DNA of 39,651 bases from Armatimonadota bacterium (GTDB lineage: Bacteria; Armatimonadota; Zipacnadia; Zipacnadales; FEN-943). The position numbers and the translations under genes were made by a program. A model generated the notes under the pieces. The model had not been told where the DNA came from, ran no database searches, and worked only from the letters and a program-made list of their open reading frames with translations. Positions 8,607 to 16,455 of this stretch are shown one piece after another (positions within the stretch are counted from its first letter, which is position 1; every line of letters starts with the position of its first letter). Location of the stretch: assembly GCA_026419655.1 (NCBI GenBank), contig JANZZA010000549.1, positions 1 to 39,651 of the forward strand, in the 5' to 3' direction.

Positions 8607-9431
8607 TTATCCCAGCAGGCCCGCGCAGTGACACGCCAGGGTAACTAGTCCTAGAGCCCAGCAGTACACCGCGAACCACCGAAGCCTCTTGTTTCGCACC
8701 GCCCGTATCACCAAATGTATGGCGCCCCATCCGCTCACAAAGGCCGCAGCGGTACCCGCTATCAGCGCGTCAAGTTCGCCCGTACCCACTCCAATTCGCA
8801 CCGCTTCGGGTATTTCCTTGACGGCCGCCCCGAATATCACAGGCACCGACAGAAGAAAGGCAAATCGCGTTGCCCACTCCCGTTCCAAGCCCGCAAACAG
8901 CCCAGCGACTATCGTCGCGCCAGAGCGGGAAATGCCTGGTACCACTGCCACCGCCTGGGCGACTCCTACAGCCAGGGCGTGCCTCCAGCCGGTGGTCGTC
9001 TCCCTGGTGTTTCCAGTGGTGCGGACGTCGGCCGCAAACAAGAACAACCCGGTCACCAGGAGAGCCCCCCCCGCCAGAGCCGGCTCATTGAACAACATTT
9101 CCACCGGTTGCGCAAGAGCGAGGCCAACCACCGCAGCCGGGACCGTCGCCAGCAACAGCAGTCCGAAGATGCGCGCTTCGGTGCTGGGCGGCCGCCGTCC
9201 GGCAAAACGCAACCACTCCATCCCGGCTCCAAGCAGCAGCAACCAGTCACGCCAGTAGTAAGCAACCACAGCCAGCAGCGTACCAAAATGTACGGCTACG
9301 GCAAGCTGCAGTCCCGGGGGTGCCCAGCCGAGGAACGCAGGGATTATGACCAAATGTCCGGAGCTCGAGACTGGTAAAAATTCCGTGAGACCCTGCAGCA
9401 CACCCAGGGCCAAAGCTTCATGTAGGGGCAT
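8607..9431 (-). CDS. uppP: Undecaprenyl-diphosphatase (UppP/BacA)
   Basis: The 274-residue integral membrane protein matches UppP, which removes a phosphate from undecaprenyl diphosphate on the outer face of the membrane and so recycles the lipid carrier for peptidoglycan and other polymers. Signature 1 is QGLTEFLPVSSSGHL near residues 13-27, with E17, the Ser cluster and H26. Signature 2 is PGISRSGATI, containing the catalytic Arg. Length and about eight hydrophobic segments are normal. The start overlaps the end of the upstream AI-2E permease gene by 14 bases, which suggests translational coupling. Its location after tagO/wecA and wecB fits: those genes load the same lipid carrier that UppP recycles. 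Overproduction of this family is known to give bacitracin resistance. Confidence 0.96.
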   Translation of the reverse strand: MPLHEALALGVLQGLTEFLPVSSSGHLVIIPAFLGWAPPGLQLAVAVHFGTLLAVVAYYWRDWLLLLGAGMEWLRFAGRRPPSTEARIFGLLLLATVPAAVVGLALAQPVEMLFNEPALAGGALLVTGLFLFAADVRTTGNTRETTTGWRHALAVGVAQAVAVVPGISRSGATIVAGLFAGLEREWATRFAFLLSVPVIFGAAVKEIPEAVRIGVGTGELDALIAGTAAAFVSGWGAIHLVIRAVRNKRLRWFAVYCWALGLVTLACHCAGLLG

Positions 9432-10548
9432 CCGCTGGGGCCTCCTCGATGCCTACGCGCTGCCGCAGGTAGGTATAAAAGACACGGAGCACGGCGGCCA
9501 CGGGCACTGCGATAAATACCCCGATGACGCCCAGGAATTCCGCCCCCACCAGCAGTGCCACGATAACGGTCACGGGATGAAGACGTACACTGCCGCCCAG
9601 CACCTTAGGGCGAAGAATCTTGTTCTCGAGCGCGTTCAAGCCCGCATATATCAGCAACACGACGAGAGTCGTGCGCCAGCCGACTTGGGCCAGAGTGATT
9701 ATCCCGATTGGCACGGCGGCAACTATTGGCCCGATAATCGGCACCCCAAAGCCCAGTCCCGCAAGGAAGCCGAGAGTGATGTACAGTCGCACTCCGGCCA
9801 GGTAAAGGGTCAAGCCCGTCGCGAAGCCCATCAGGATACACAAAATGACTGCCGCCCGGACGTAACCGTGCATGAGAGCGTTCATTTCTTCACCCATGGC
9901 CCGCGCCCTGGCTCGCCGCGGCGCAGGCAGACTCGCCAGGAACCCCTCGGCCAGCAACGCCGCGTCGCTCACAAAATAGAAGGCCAGTACGGGCACAATA
10001 AGCCCCTCGACAATGAGCCAGCCTCGCAGCAGCAAGCCCTTTACCAGAGCTGCCTGGAATGCCACTATTTCCCCGGCAAGCTGGAAAGCCTTTTCTCGCA
10101 GCGCGGCAATGCTCTCGTCCGGAATCAAGTACCCGTATTTTTCGCTCAGGGCCTCGATTTCTTGCGGCAAGGCTGCGGCCCATTCCTGGGCCAGGTCGGC
10201 GAGACGCTTCGACTCATTCAGCAAGGGCGTGGCAGTGAGCACGACCAGCAACACCACGCCACCAACGAAGCCCAGAACCACCATCAGAGCACTTGCGGCC
10301 CTTCTCGTGCGTCGCGGAAGAAAAGCTAACGGCTGCTCAAATAGGACGACCGCTGGCCAAACTATGTAGGCTACGGCTATGGCTACGACTAGCGTGCCAA
10401 AGACGTCCGCCAGGCGGCCGAGTATGTAGGCTGCCACTGACGAGCCACGGAACACCAGCCACGTCACGCCGGCCACAATGGCGGTGGCCACGGCTATCTG
10501 GCGAGGCGTCCAGTGGCTCTCGGTTTCACCGCCCCTGTCTTGATTCAT
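9418..10548 (-). CDS. AI-2E family transporter (PerM/YdbA-like permease)
   Basis: The 376-residue membrane protein has the AI-2E transporter layout. Two N-terminal hydrophobic segments are followed by a long soluble helical stretch (about 110-180, TATPLLNESKRLADLAQEW onward). A C-terminal cluster of membrane segments then contains the hallmark GFGVPIIGPIVAAVPIGII and NALENKILRPKVLGGSV. The name comes from TqsA, but members have varied or unknown roles, including sodium/proton exchange and transport of envelope-related substrates. A longer frame begins at 10599, but the ATG at 10548 has a GGAGGG site seven bases upstream and starts MNQDRG. It overlaps the wecB stop region by 23 bases and the uppP start by 14, so the three genes are likely co-translated. 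Confidence 0.9.
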   Translation of the reverse strand: MNQDRGGETESHWTPRQIAVATAIVAGVTWLVFRGSSVAAYILGRLADVFGTLVVAIAVAYIVWPAVVLFEQPLAFLPRRTRRAASALMVVLGFVGGVVLLVVLTATPLLNESKRLADLAQEWAAALPQEIEALSEKYGYLIPDESIAALREKAFQLAGEIVAFQAALVKGLLLRGWLIVEGLIVPVLAFYFVSDAALLAEGFLASLPAPRRARARAMGEEMNALMHGYVRAAVILCILMGFATGLTLYLAGVRLYITLGFLAGLGFGVPIIGPIVAAVPIGIITLAQVGWRTTLVVLLIYAGLNALENKILRPKVLGGSVRLHPVTVIVALLVGAEFLGVIGVFIAVPVAAVLRVFYTYLRQRVGIEEAPADAPT

Positions 10549-11704
10549 CGGGTTGCCCTCCGGGCACGAACTCCTCCGGCGGCTCGTCTCGGATACCAAA
10601 GTGGAACTCCAGGGCGTCTACCACACGGCGCGCCGCCTGGCCGTCGCCGTAAGGGTTGCGCACGCTAGCCATTGCATGGTAAGCACGCGGGTCAGACAAA
10701 AGTTTTGAGGCCTCTGCCACTATAGTGTCCTCGTCGGTGCCAACAAGCTTAGCTGCTCCTGCCTCGATGCCCTCTGGCCTTTCGGTGGTATTACGGGCGA
10801 CGAGTACAGGCACTCCCAGGGAGGGCGCTTCCTCCTGAATACCACCGCTGTCGGTGAGGATGAGGTCTGCCCTGCGCATAAGGGGGACAAAAACCTCGTA
10901 GTTCGGTGGTTCAATGATGCGCACGCGCTGTGCCTGTGCCAGAACTGTGTTTACCACCTCGCGCACTGCCGGGTTTGGATGCACCGGAAAAACAATGAGC
11001 AAGTCATCAAAGGCATTGTGAAGGCGCCTTAAGGCCTGGCAGATTGATACCATAGGGACGCCCAGATTCTCCCGCCTGTGGGCTGTAACAAGTAGCACTC
11101 GGCCTAGCCACGCATCTATGGGCTCAAGGTCGGTCCCCGCCAGCGATGGACGGTGCTCGAGAATCATGCCAAGTGCATCCGCCACCGTGTTGCCTGTGAC
11201 GAAGATGCGCTCGGGAGGTACTCCCTCTGCCAGCAGGTTCCGCCTGGACAGTTGGGTCGCTGCGAAGTGAAGGTCGGCCATAGCGTCAGTGAGACGACGG
11301 TTAATCTCCTCAGGGAAGGGCTGGAACTTGTCCCGCGTCCGCAGGCCGGCCTCGACGTGGCCTATGGTGATGCGATGATAGAAGGCCGCCAGGGCCGCGC
11401 AAAACACCGTAGTGGTGTCTCCCTGCACCAATACCACGTCTGGTCGGCGTTCCTCGAAAAGCTCGGCCAGACCTACGATCGCTCGCGCCGTGAGGGTGGG
11501 CAGTGACTGCTCGGGCTCCATGAGCGAAAGGTCGGCGTCCGGCTCGATCCCGAAGACGGAAAGCATTTGGGCCGTTAGTTCGCGGTGCTGGCCGCTGGAT
11601 AGAGCTTCTACTACAAAGTGTTCCCGGCGGCGCAATTCGGTGTAGACGGGCGCCAGCTTAATGACCTCAGGGCGCGTGCCGAAAACTAACGCGACCTTGA
11701 TCAC
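10526..11704 (-). CDS. wecB: UDP-N-acetylglucosamine 2-epimerase (non-hydrolysing)
   Basis: The 392-residue enzyme interconverts UDP-GlcNAc and UDP-ManNAc in the cytoplasm, supplying ManNAc for wall teichoic acid-like or other surface polymers. It is a GT-B fold protein with the family signatures VFGTRPEVIKLAPV at the N-terminus, VQGDTTTVF, HVEAGLRT, TAHRREN and the C-terminal TDSGGIQEEAPSLG. The longest frame starts at 11740 inside the previous gene. The GTG at 11704 is preferred because GGAGG lies eight bases upstream, it follows the tagO stop by two bases, and translation then starts MIKVALVFGTRPE as in relatives. The gene is also called mnaA in Firmicutes. It follows tagO/wecA directly, which fits initiation of a GlcNAc-ManNAc linkage unit, though no later polymer genes are visible. 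Confidence 0.95.
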   Translation of the reverse strand: MIKVALVFGTRPEVIKLAPVYTELRRREHFVVEALSSGQHRELTAQMLSVFGIEPDADLSLMEPEQSLPTLTARAIVGLAELFEERRPDVVLVQGDTTTVFCAALAAFYHRITIGHVEAGLRTRDKFQPFPEEINRRLTDAMADLHFAATQLSRRNLLAEGVPPERIFVTGNTVADALGMILEHRPSLAGTDLEPIDAWLGRVLLVTAHRRENLGVPMVSICQALRRLHNAFDDLLIVFPVHPNPAVREVVNTVLAQAQRVRIIEPPNYEVFVPLMRRADLILTDSGGIQEEAPSLGVPVLVARNTTERPEGIEAGAAKLVGTDEDTIVAEASKLLSDPRAYHAMASVRNPYGDGQAARRVVDALEFHFGIRDEPPEEFVPGGQPDESRQGR

Positions 11705-11706
11705 GC

Positions 11707-12669
11707 TTACAGCCTCCAGAGTGCGAGCGCGGCCAAGCATAGCGCGGCGGTAGCCAGGTAAAGCAGCAGCACAGTCTGGACCGGCGTATAGCCGCGCTCG
11801 AGGAGCCGGTGGTGGACATGTGTGCGGTCGGGGGTATCGAGGGCCTGACGGCGTCGCCAGCGACCCCAGCTAGTGGAAACCACGTCATAGAGAGGGACCG
11901 CCGCCACCAGCAGAGGCGCTGCGAAAGCCGTCAGGGCTGCGCCTTTGAAGGCACCGGCGGCTGCCACTGAGGCTATAATGAAGCCCAGCGACATCGCGCC
12001 CACGTCACCCATGAAAACGCTAGCGGGGGCAAAGTTATATCGCAGGAAGCCCAACCCTGCCCCGGACACGGCCGCTGCTAGACATGCCACGTCAGACATC
12101 CCTCCGCAAAAGCCCATGAAAGCCAGTGCGGCCGCCGCCAAAGCTGATACTCCGGCTGCAAGCCCGTCAACGCCGTCTATCCAGTTCACGGCGTTTGTCA
12201 GGGCGACAAGCCAGGCAACCGTCACCGGCCACGAGACCCACCCCAGAGCCAGATAGTGGTCTCCAGCCCACGGCGCCAGCAAGTTTGTGACTCCTTCGAT
12301 GCGTACTCCGAATTGCCAGGCCAAGGAAGCAGCCACCACCTGCCCGACGAGCCGGGGCCGCGGCGGCAGGCGGTAAATGTCGTCAAGAAGGCACAACGGC
12401 ACGAGCACGGCCAAGCCGGCCAGGACACCCGTCATTGGCCCGTTAAAGGACGACCCAGCCAGCCAGTAGCCAAAGAGCACGCCCGCGACTATAGCCAGCC
12501 CGCCGCCCCGCGGAGTGGGGCGGTCGTGGCAGTGTCTCCCATGCGGAATATCCACTGCACCAAGCCGGGCCATGAGCCAGCGGGCTGCTGGGGTCAGTAG
12601 AAGAGCTGCGCCCAGTCCGCCGGCGCCCGCTAACCAGGTGCGCAGTCCAATCTGCGCAAGGTCGCTCAT
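11707..12669 (-). CDS. tagO: Undecaprenyl-phosphate GlcNAc-1-phosphate transferase (TagO/WecA, MraY superfamily)
   Basis: The 320-residue polytopic enzyme transfers GlcNAc-1-phosphate from UDP-GlcNAc to undecaprenyl phosphate on the inner face of the membrane. Superfamily landmarks are DIPHGRHCHDRPTPRGGGLA (about 40-59), the D96-D97 pair in CLLDDIYRLPPRP, NAVNWIDGVDGLAAG, FMGDVGAMSLG and the late HVHHRLLERG that marks the WecA/TagO branch rather than MraY. About ten hydrophobic segments are present. The ATG at 12669 overlaps the comEB stop as ATGA and has GGAGGGGG upstream, so this start is preferred over the open extension to 12693. With wecB and uppP it forms the lipid-carrier part of the cluster. 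The name wecA would suit equally. Confidence 0.93.
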   Translation of the reverse strand: MSDLAQIGLRTWLAGAGGLGAALLLTPAARWLMARLGAVDIPHGRHCHDRPTPRGGGLAIVAGVLFGYWLAGSSFNGPMTGVLAGLAVLVPLCLLDDIYRLPPRPRLVGQVVAASLAWQFGVRIEGVTNLLAPWAGDHYLALGWVSWPVTVAWLVALTNAVNWIDGVDGLAAGVSALAAAALAFMGFCGGMSDVACLAAAVSGAGLGFLRYNFAPASVFMGDVGAMSLGFIIASVAAAGAFKGAALTAFAAPLLVAAVPLYDVVSTSWGRWRRRQALDTPDRTHVHHRLLERGYTPVQTVLLLYLATAALCLAALALWRL

Positions 12670-13163
12670 CCGCCCCCTCCGCCTGCTTCCCACCGCACCA
12701 GTTCTACCCCTGCCTCGCCCAACATTTCCAGCGCAAACTGGTCCGGGTAGTCGCCTGCGTAAACTATCCTACATACGCCCGCATTAAGAAGTATCTTTGC
12801 GCAGGTCACGCAAGGCTGGGTAGTCGAGTAGAGGACAACTTCGCCCGTGATGGCAACGCCGTGAATAGCACACTGTATTACGGCATTCTGCTCGGCATGA
12901 ACGCCGCGGCAGATCTCCTGTCGCTCGCCAGCAGGCACACCCAATAGCTCCCGGTAGCAGCCACCACGTTCCGCACAATGCTGCAGGCCGCGCGGTGCGC
13001 CGTTGTAGCCTGTAGCTAGAATCCGCCGCCCCGAGACGAGCACGGCTCCTACGTGCCGCCGCAGGCACGTGGACCGCTTTGCCACGACGTGAGCAATCTC
13101 CATGAAATAGTCATCCCAGCACGGCCGGGTGTCTCTCCAGGGCGATGTTCCAGGCGAAGACAC
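12666..13163 (-). CDS. comEB: dCMP/cytidine deaminase family protein (ComEB-like)
   Basis: The 165-residue protein is a zinc-dependent deoxycytidylate deaminase. Zinc and catalytic residues are visible: H89 and E91 in GVHAEQNA, and C118 and C121 in QPCVTCAK. The N-terminal WDDYFMEIAHVVAKRSTC and GYNGAPRGL are typical of the ComEB/dCMP deaminase group that makes dUMP for thymidylate synthesis. Start is a GTG at 13163, three bases after the rpiB stop, with an AAGGGGG stretch upstream. A later ATG (residue 21) would cut into the conserved first helix. The C-terminus ends in five glycines. In Firmicutes this gene is often found between rpiB and tagO, as here. Confidence 0.94.
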   Translation of the reverse strand: MSSPGTSPWRDTRPCWDDYFMEIAHVVAKRSTCLRRHVGAVLVSGRRILATGYNGAPRGLQHCAERGGCYRELLGVPAGERQEICRGVHAEQNAVIQCAIHGVAITGEVVLYSTTQPCVTCAKILLNAGVCRIVYAGDYPDQFALEMLGEAGVELVRWEAGGGGG

Positions 13164-13166
13164 CGT

Positions 13167-13628
13167 TTAGCGTCCCCCTTGAAGGGCGCGGCGCTCCAGG
13201 TCTACAAACTGGCTCCGACGTCGGACATGACGCTCCTCCGAGGACGGCTGGGCCGTCACGAAAGCTTGCACAATTTCCTGGGCTAGGCCCGGGCCCACCA
13301 CTCTGCCCCCCAGGGTGAGTATGTTAGCGGCGTTGTGTTCCCGGGCCATCCGCGCTGTGTAAGGGTCTGATGCATGAGCGGCGTATGCCCCGGGGACCTT
13401 GTTGGCGGCAATGGCCATCCCGACCCCGGTTCCACAAGCCAGGATGCCCAAGTCGGCCTCGCCCTTAGAGACGGCACGTGCCACGGGTTCCGCGAAGGTG
13501 CAATAATCAACGGGCGCCGCGTCGGCCACCCCGAAGTCCAATACTTCGACCGGCAACTCAGCCAGGGCCTCGAATATAGGCCTTCTCAGCACCAAGCCAG
13601 CGTGATCGCACCCAAAAGCCACCTTCAC
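13167..13628 (-). CDS. rpiB: Ribose-5-phosphate isomerase B
   Basis: The 153-residue protein belongs to the RpiB/LacAB sugar-phosphate isomerase family, which interconverts ribose 5-phosphate and ribulose 5-phosphate in the pentose phosphate pathway. It shows MKVAFGCDHAG at the start, the catalytic loop ACGTGVGMAIAANK with C65, and REHNAANILTLGGRV with H98. It starts at GTG 13628 with AGGAGGAG close upstream. It begins a tightly packed run (rpiB, comEB, tagO, wecB) with gaps of three bases or fewer. A basic tail after the fold (EERHVRRRSQF) is slightly longer than in the shortest family members. Confidence 0.95.
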   Translation of the reverse strand: MKVAFGCDHAGLVLRRPIFEALAELPVEVLDFGVADAAPVDYCTFAEPVARAVSKGEADLGILACGTGVGMAIAANKVPGAYAAHASDPYTARMAREHNAANILTLGGRVVGPGLAQEIVQAFVTAQPSSEERHVRRRSQFVDLERRALQGGR

Positions 13629-13652
13629 AGTTGCTCCTCCTAATACGAAACA

Positions 13653-13673
13653 GGCCTCCGCGTTCAGGAGGCC
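13653..13673 (-). terminator. Hairpin between histidine kinase and rpiB (weak terminator or attenuator)
   Basis: GGCCTCC (13653-13659) pairs perfectly with GGAGGCC (13667-13673) around a seven-base loop. On the minus strand it is followed by TGTTTCG, which is only a poor T tract. It lies in the 131-base gap before rpiB. It may attenuate rather than stop transcription from the kinase into the rpiB run. Confidence 0.35.
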
Positions 13674-13759
13674 CCTCTGCGCAGTCGCCGCAGCATCATG
13701 AGGCTGCTACTCTGCGACTTGCTCTTTTAAGATTGCTAAGGGAGCAGCTTCTGTGCCCC

Positions 13760-15457
13760 TTACTCGCTGCTGCTCGGTTGACGCTTGGGCAGGCGCACGG
13801 CGAATCTTGAACCTCGTCCCTCCTCCGACCAGTCCAGCCAGACATCCCCGCCATGGGCTCGTGCTAAATGCCGTACGAGGTACAGCCCGATCCCGGTGCC
13901 CTTAATCGCCTTTCGGCTTTCGTCCTCTATCATCTGGAACCGCTCGAAGATTCTCTCACGGTACTCGGGAGCGACGCCTAGCCCCTGGTCGCTTACAGTT
14001 ATGAGCACCGTTTCCCCTTCGTCCTGCGCCGCCACCCGGACTTCACCGCCGTCGGGAGAGTACTTGATGGCGTTGCCCACAAGGTTATCCAGGATTTGTG
14101 TCACCTTGTCTGCGTCGGCCTCAATGACCGGGAAGTCGGGCGGGATGTCATTTATGACCTGGTGGCGGTCAGTGTAGGCCTGCTGGGCCTGGCAAACCGT
14201 CTGGGCTATCTCATACAGATTGACGTCCGTGATGTACATTTCCAGCGCACGGCCCGATTCGATGCGCGACACATTGAGCAAGTCATTGATGAGCCGCGTT
14301 AAGCGGTCGCACTCCTGGTCAATGATTTGATAGAACTCGTGCCGCGTCTCCTCGTCGTACATGCCCTCGGTGTCTTCCAAAAGAGTGGAGATAAAGCCTT
14401 TGATTGATGTTAAGGGCGTGCGGAGCTCGTGGGAAACCGTGGAGACGAAGGCCGTCTTCATGCGCTCCAACTGCCGGATCTCGGTAATGTCGTAAATGAT
14501 CGCAACTATGTTTTGAAGCTGCCCATTCTCCTCAAACATGAGGGATGTCTCAACGCGGTAAATCCGCTTCCCCTCATCCAACGCTACTTCTCTGGTGACC
14601 GGAGACCGCTCACGGAGCGTGTCCTCGAAAACCTGTCTTAGCTCGGTATTCTGGATGACCTTATCGGCCGGAAGCCCGGTAATCGGCTCGCCCTCGGGCA
14701 ATGATAGGATGCGGTAAGCAGCCGGGTTCATTAGCCGGACGGTACGGTCCGCTGAGACAACGACAAGTCCAGCCCGGATGCTCTCGAGAGTCTCCTCGAG
14801 GGCTTCCTTTTCTTCTTGTAGCCGGATGTACAGTTGGGCGTTGGAGATAACGGCCGCGGCCTGGTCGGCAAGGTGCTGAAGTAAACGTACGTCGTCATCG
14901 TTGAACTGCTCGCCGTAGCGCTTGTTGAAGACGTGCATCACGCCAATGATGCGCTCTTCTACTACCTGTTCTTCTTCGTCTCGGCGCTTTATCGTGAGGG
15001 GGACTGCGATCCCATTTGTGACTCTTAGTCGCGCCATGAACTCTGGGTCGCAGCGTGGATCATTGAGGGCGTCGGTGATGACGATCGGTTCGCCGGTGCG
15101 GAATACCAGACCACTGGCCCCCGAATCGGCCTTCACGGCAAGCGAGGTCAGTACTTCCTCGGGAATCCCGAGGGCTGGCGGAAGTGGGGCCAGCTCGTCC
15201 GTGTCAGGCTGGTAGAGGAGCAGCAGTACCCGCTCCGCCCGCACAATCATCGCCACATTATTGACTAACCGCGTGAGTGTGGCTTTGAGCTCTGGCCGCG
15301 TCACTACGACCGCCGGAACCTCAGCCATCGTAACGCGGGTGCGGAGTTCTTCCTCCAGGTCACGGATTTTCCCTTGCAGTTCCGCGACTACGAGGCGGTA
15401 TCTCTCAAGCTCCTTAGTGAGCCGCTCTGAATCCTCTGGCCCATTTGGCAGGGGCAT
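13760..15457 (-). CDS. Sensor histidine kinase: coiled coil, GAF, PAS, HisKA, HATPase
   Basis: The 565-residue kinase has no clear membrane segment and is probably cytoplasmic. Residues about 8-45 form a charged coiled coil. A GAF domain follows (about 55-215, LLLYQPDTDELAPL to ADQAAAVISNAQLYIRLQ). Then comes a PAS domain (about 225-330, IRAGLVVVSADRTVRLMNPA). HisKA carries the phospho-acceptor H343 in VSHELRTPLTSIKG. The ATPase shows the N box DNLVGNAIKYSPDGG, G1 DQGLGVAP, FERFQM and G2 GTGIGLYLVRHLA. All catalytic boxes are intact and PhoR/WalK-like. A GGAGG lies 11 bases before the ATG. It is 66 bases downstream of the S1 protein gene and shares its promoter in the simplest reading. No response regulator is adjacent; the nearest is at 4960-5871, at the far end of the same strand run. 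Confidence 0.95.
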   Translation of the reverse strand: MPLPNGPEDSERLTKELERYRLVVAELQGKIRDLEEELRTRVTMAEVPAVVVTRPELKATLTRLVNNVAMIVRAERVLLLLYQPDTDELAPLPPALGIPEEVLTSLAVKADSGASGLVFRTGEPIVITDALNDPRCDPEFMARLRVTNGIAVPLTIKRRDEEEQVVEERIIGVMHVFNKRYGEQFNDDDVRLLQHLADQAAAVISNAQLYIRLQEEKEALEETLESIRAGLVVVSADRTVRLMNPAAYRILSLPEGEPITGLPADKVIQNTELRQVFEDTLRERSPVTREVALDEGKRIYRVETSLMFEENGQLQNIVAIIYDITEIRQLERMKTAFVSTVSHELRTPLTSIKGFISTLLEDTEGMYDEETRHEFYQIIDQECDRLTRLINDLLNVSRIESGRALEMYITDVNLYEIAQTVCQAQQAYTDRHQVINDIPPDFPVIEADADKVTQILDNLVGNAIKYSPDGGEVRVAAQDEGETVLITVSDQGLGVAPEYRERIFERFQMIEDESRKAIKGTGIGLYLVRHLARAHGGDVWLDWSEEGRGSRFAVRLPKRQPSSSE

Positions 15458-15523
15458 GCAATAACCTACCTCCGTCCACAGCCCATGGCCTGCTCCCGGC
15501 GTCGCGAGGTTCTGTGCAACCTT

Positions 15524-15907
15524 CTATCGCCGGGAGCGTTTCCGCCCAGACTTTGCCCGATTGAGGTCGCTCTGGCGCTGGTTGCTCGATTTCATGAACT
15601 CGCTTAAGCGTCGCTCGAAGGCTGCACTGGTGGGACGGCGCGGTGGCCGCCGTGGTTGTCGCTCGGCATCGGGATGCTCCGCCTGTTTGATTGACAGGTC
15701 GTAGCGTCCTTCTTCCTTCATGCCGAGAACCTTTACCCGCACCTCGTCGCCTTCGCGCAGATAGTCCTCGACGGCTGCCACAAACTCTGGCGCTATCTCG
15801 GAGATGTGCACCAGCCCCGACTCGCCGTTTGACAGCTGGATTATCGCTCCGAACCGGAGCAGCTTAACTACTTTGCCCTCCACCACTTCTCCTGTTTCTA
15901 ACGGCAC
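15524..15907 (-). CDS. S1 RNA-binding domain protein (YabR / general stress protein 13-like)
   Basis: With the start used here the product is 127 residues: one S1 OB-fold domain (about 3-75, GEVVEGKVVKLLRFGAIIQL then GLVHISEIA and VKVLGMKEEGRYDLSIKQ), followed by a very basic Arg/Pro/Ser-rich tail ending SGRKRSRR. It probably binds RNA or ribosomes, as YabR-type proteins do. The frame is open up to a GTG at 16009, but that extension would encode the perfect promoter at 15968-15997. The GTG at 15907 lies 5 to 11 bases after an AGGAGAGAAGG stretch and gives MPLETGEVVEGKV, which aligns with the usual family start. The gene is the first of the run that continues into the kinase and the envelope genes. 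Confidence 0.85.
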   Translation of the reverse strand: MPLETGEVVEGKVVKLLRFGAIIQLSNGESGLVHISEIAPEFVAAVEDYLREGDEVRVKVLGMKEEGRYDLSIKQAEHPDAERQPRRPPRRPTSAAFERRLSEFMKSSNQRQSDLNRAKSGRKRSRR

Positions 15908-15967
15908 GCGAACCTTCTCTCCTAGATCAAAATGTCCTGCTGCGCCTTTGGCTGCAGCGGCGCCCGC

Positions 15968-15997
15968 ATTATAGAAATGGGCCGCCCAAAGTGTCAA
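15968..15997 (-). promoter_or_regulatory. Consensus sigma-70-type promoter for the S1 gene and downstream run
   Basis: On the minus strand TTGACA (plus-strand 15992-15997) and TATAAT (15968-15973) match both hexamers exactly and are separated by 18 bases. Transcription would start near 15961, giving a leader of about 54 bases before the GTG at 15907. It is the only perfect pair of hexamers I noticed in the window. Confidence 0.85.
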
Positions 15998-16455
15998 GGA
16001 AAGCTGCACGTACGACTTCTGAGGCCCCGGGGGATTTCCTTTTAGCTACTTTCTACAAATCCGCAAGCGCCGCAGTTTGAGACCATCTCTTCAGCAAGCC
16101 ACTGTTTCTCTATTGTGTTCCGGGCGCACGTCCAGGTGCTCTTGTTGACACCTGCCCATCGCCACGCCCGTTGAGCAGGTGTAAATCTCGCCAGCCGAGA
16201 GCGTGGGCGGGCCGGCCGTGCCGCTGGCTGTACAGAATCGAATTGCTCGTCTCGGCAGCCGTGGATGATGGCCGAGGAAAGCCGCGATGAGGACAAGCAC
16301 CGCCCGCTCACGCTGCTTTCGTGAAGAGCAATCGCGTCGTTGAAACTCACACTCGTTGCCGTGGTCCGGGTATGAGCTGACGGCGGAGAAGCCCTTTGTG
16401 CTTGCCATGGCCCAGACTCCAGCGGTCGCGTCATGGCTGCAAAGGGCACGCGAAT
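15998..16455. other. Hairpin-rich gap with no convincing gene; possible structured RNA
   Basis: Two overlapping minus-strand frames (16042-16449 and 16091-16459) cover this gap, but both have shadow-like composition and no family features. The region holds several local inverted repeats. ACACCTGC/GCAGGTGT lies at 16148-16155 and 16175-16182. TCTCG/CGAGA lies at 16186-16200. CTCGGC/GCCGAG lies at 16251-16256 and 16271-16276. TCACG/CGTGA lies near 16308-16324. A GCCAGC/GCTGGC pairing at about 16190 and 16223 could compete with the second. It may be a structured RNA, a long leader, or the remains of a decayed gene. I could not match it to RNase P RNA, tmRNA, 6S RNA or a riboswitch by eye. Confidence 0.35.

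Noticed and set aside
16262..16300. GAGGAAAG-like stretch recalling RNase P RNA
   Set aside because: The following bases do not give the GTCCGGGCT continuation, and the CCAGGTAA and ACAGAA-type conserved blocks are missing.
16042..16449. 135-codon minus-strand frame in the S1-UroD gap
   Set aside because: Composition is rich in Ser, Ala, Arg and Thr as in shadow frames, no family features are seen, and a second overlapping frame of similar quality exists. It is described only as part of the gap.
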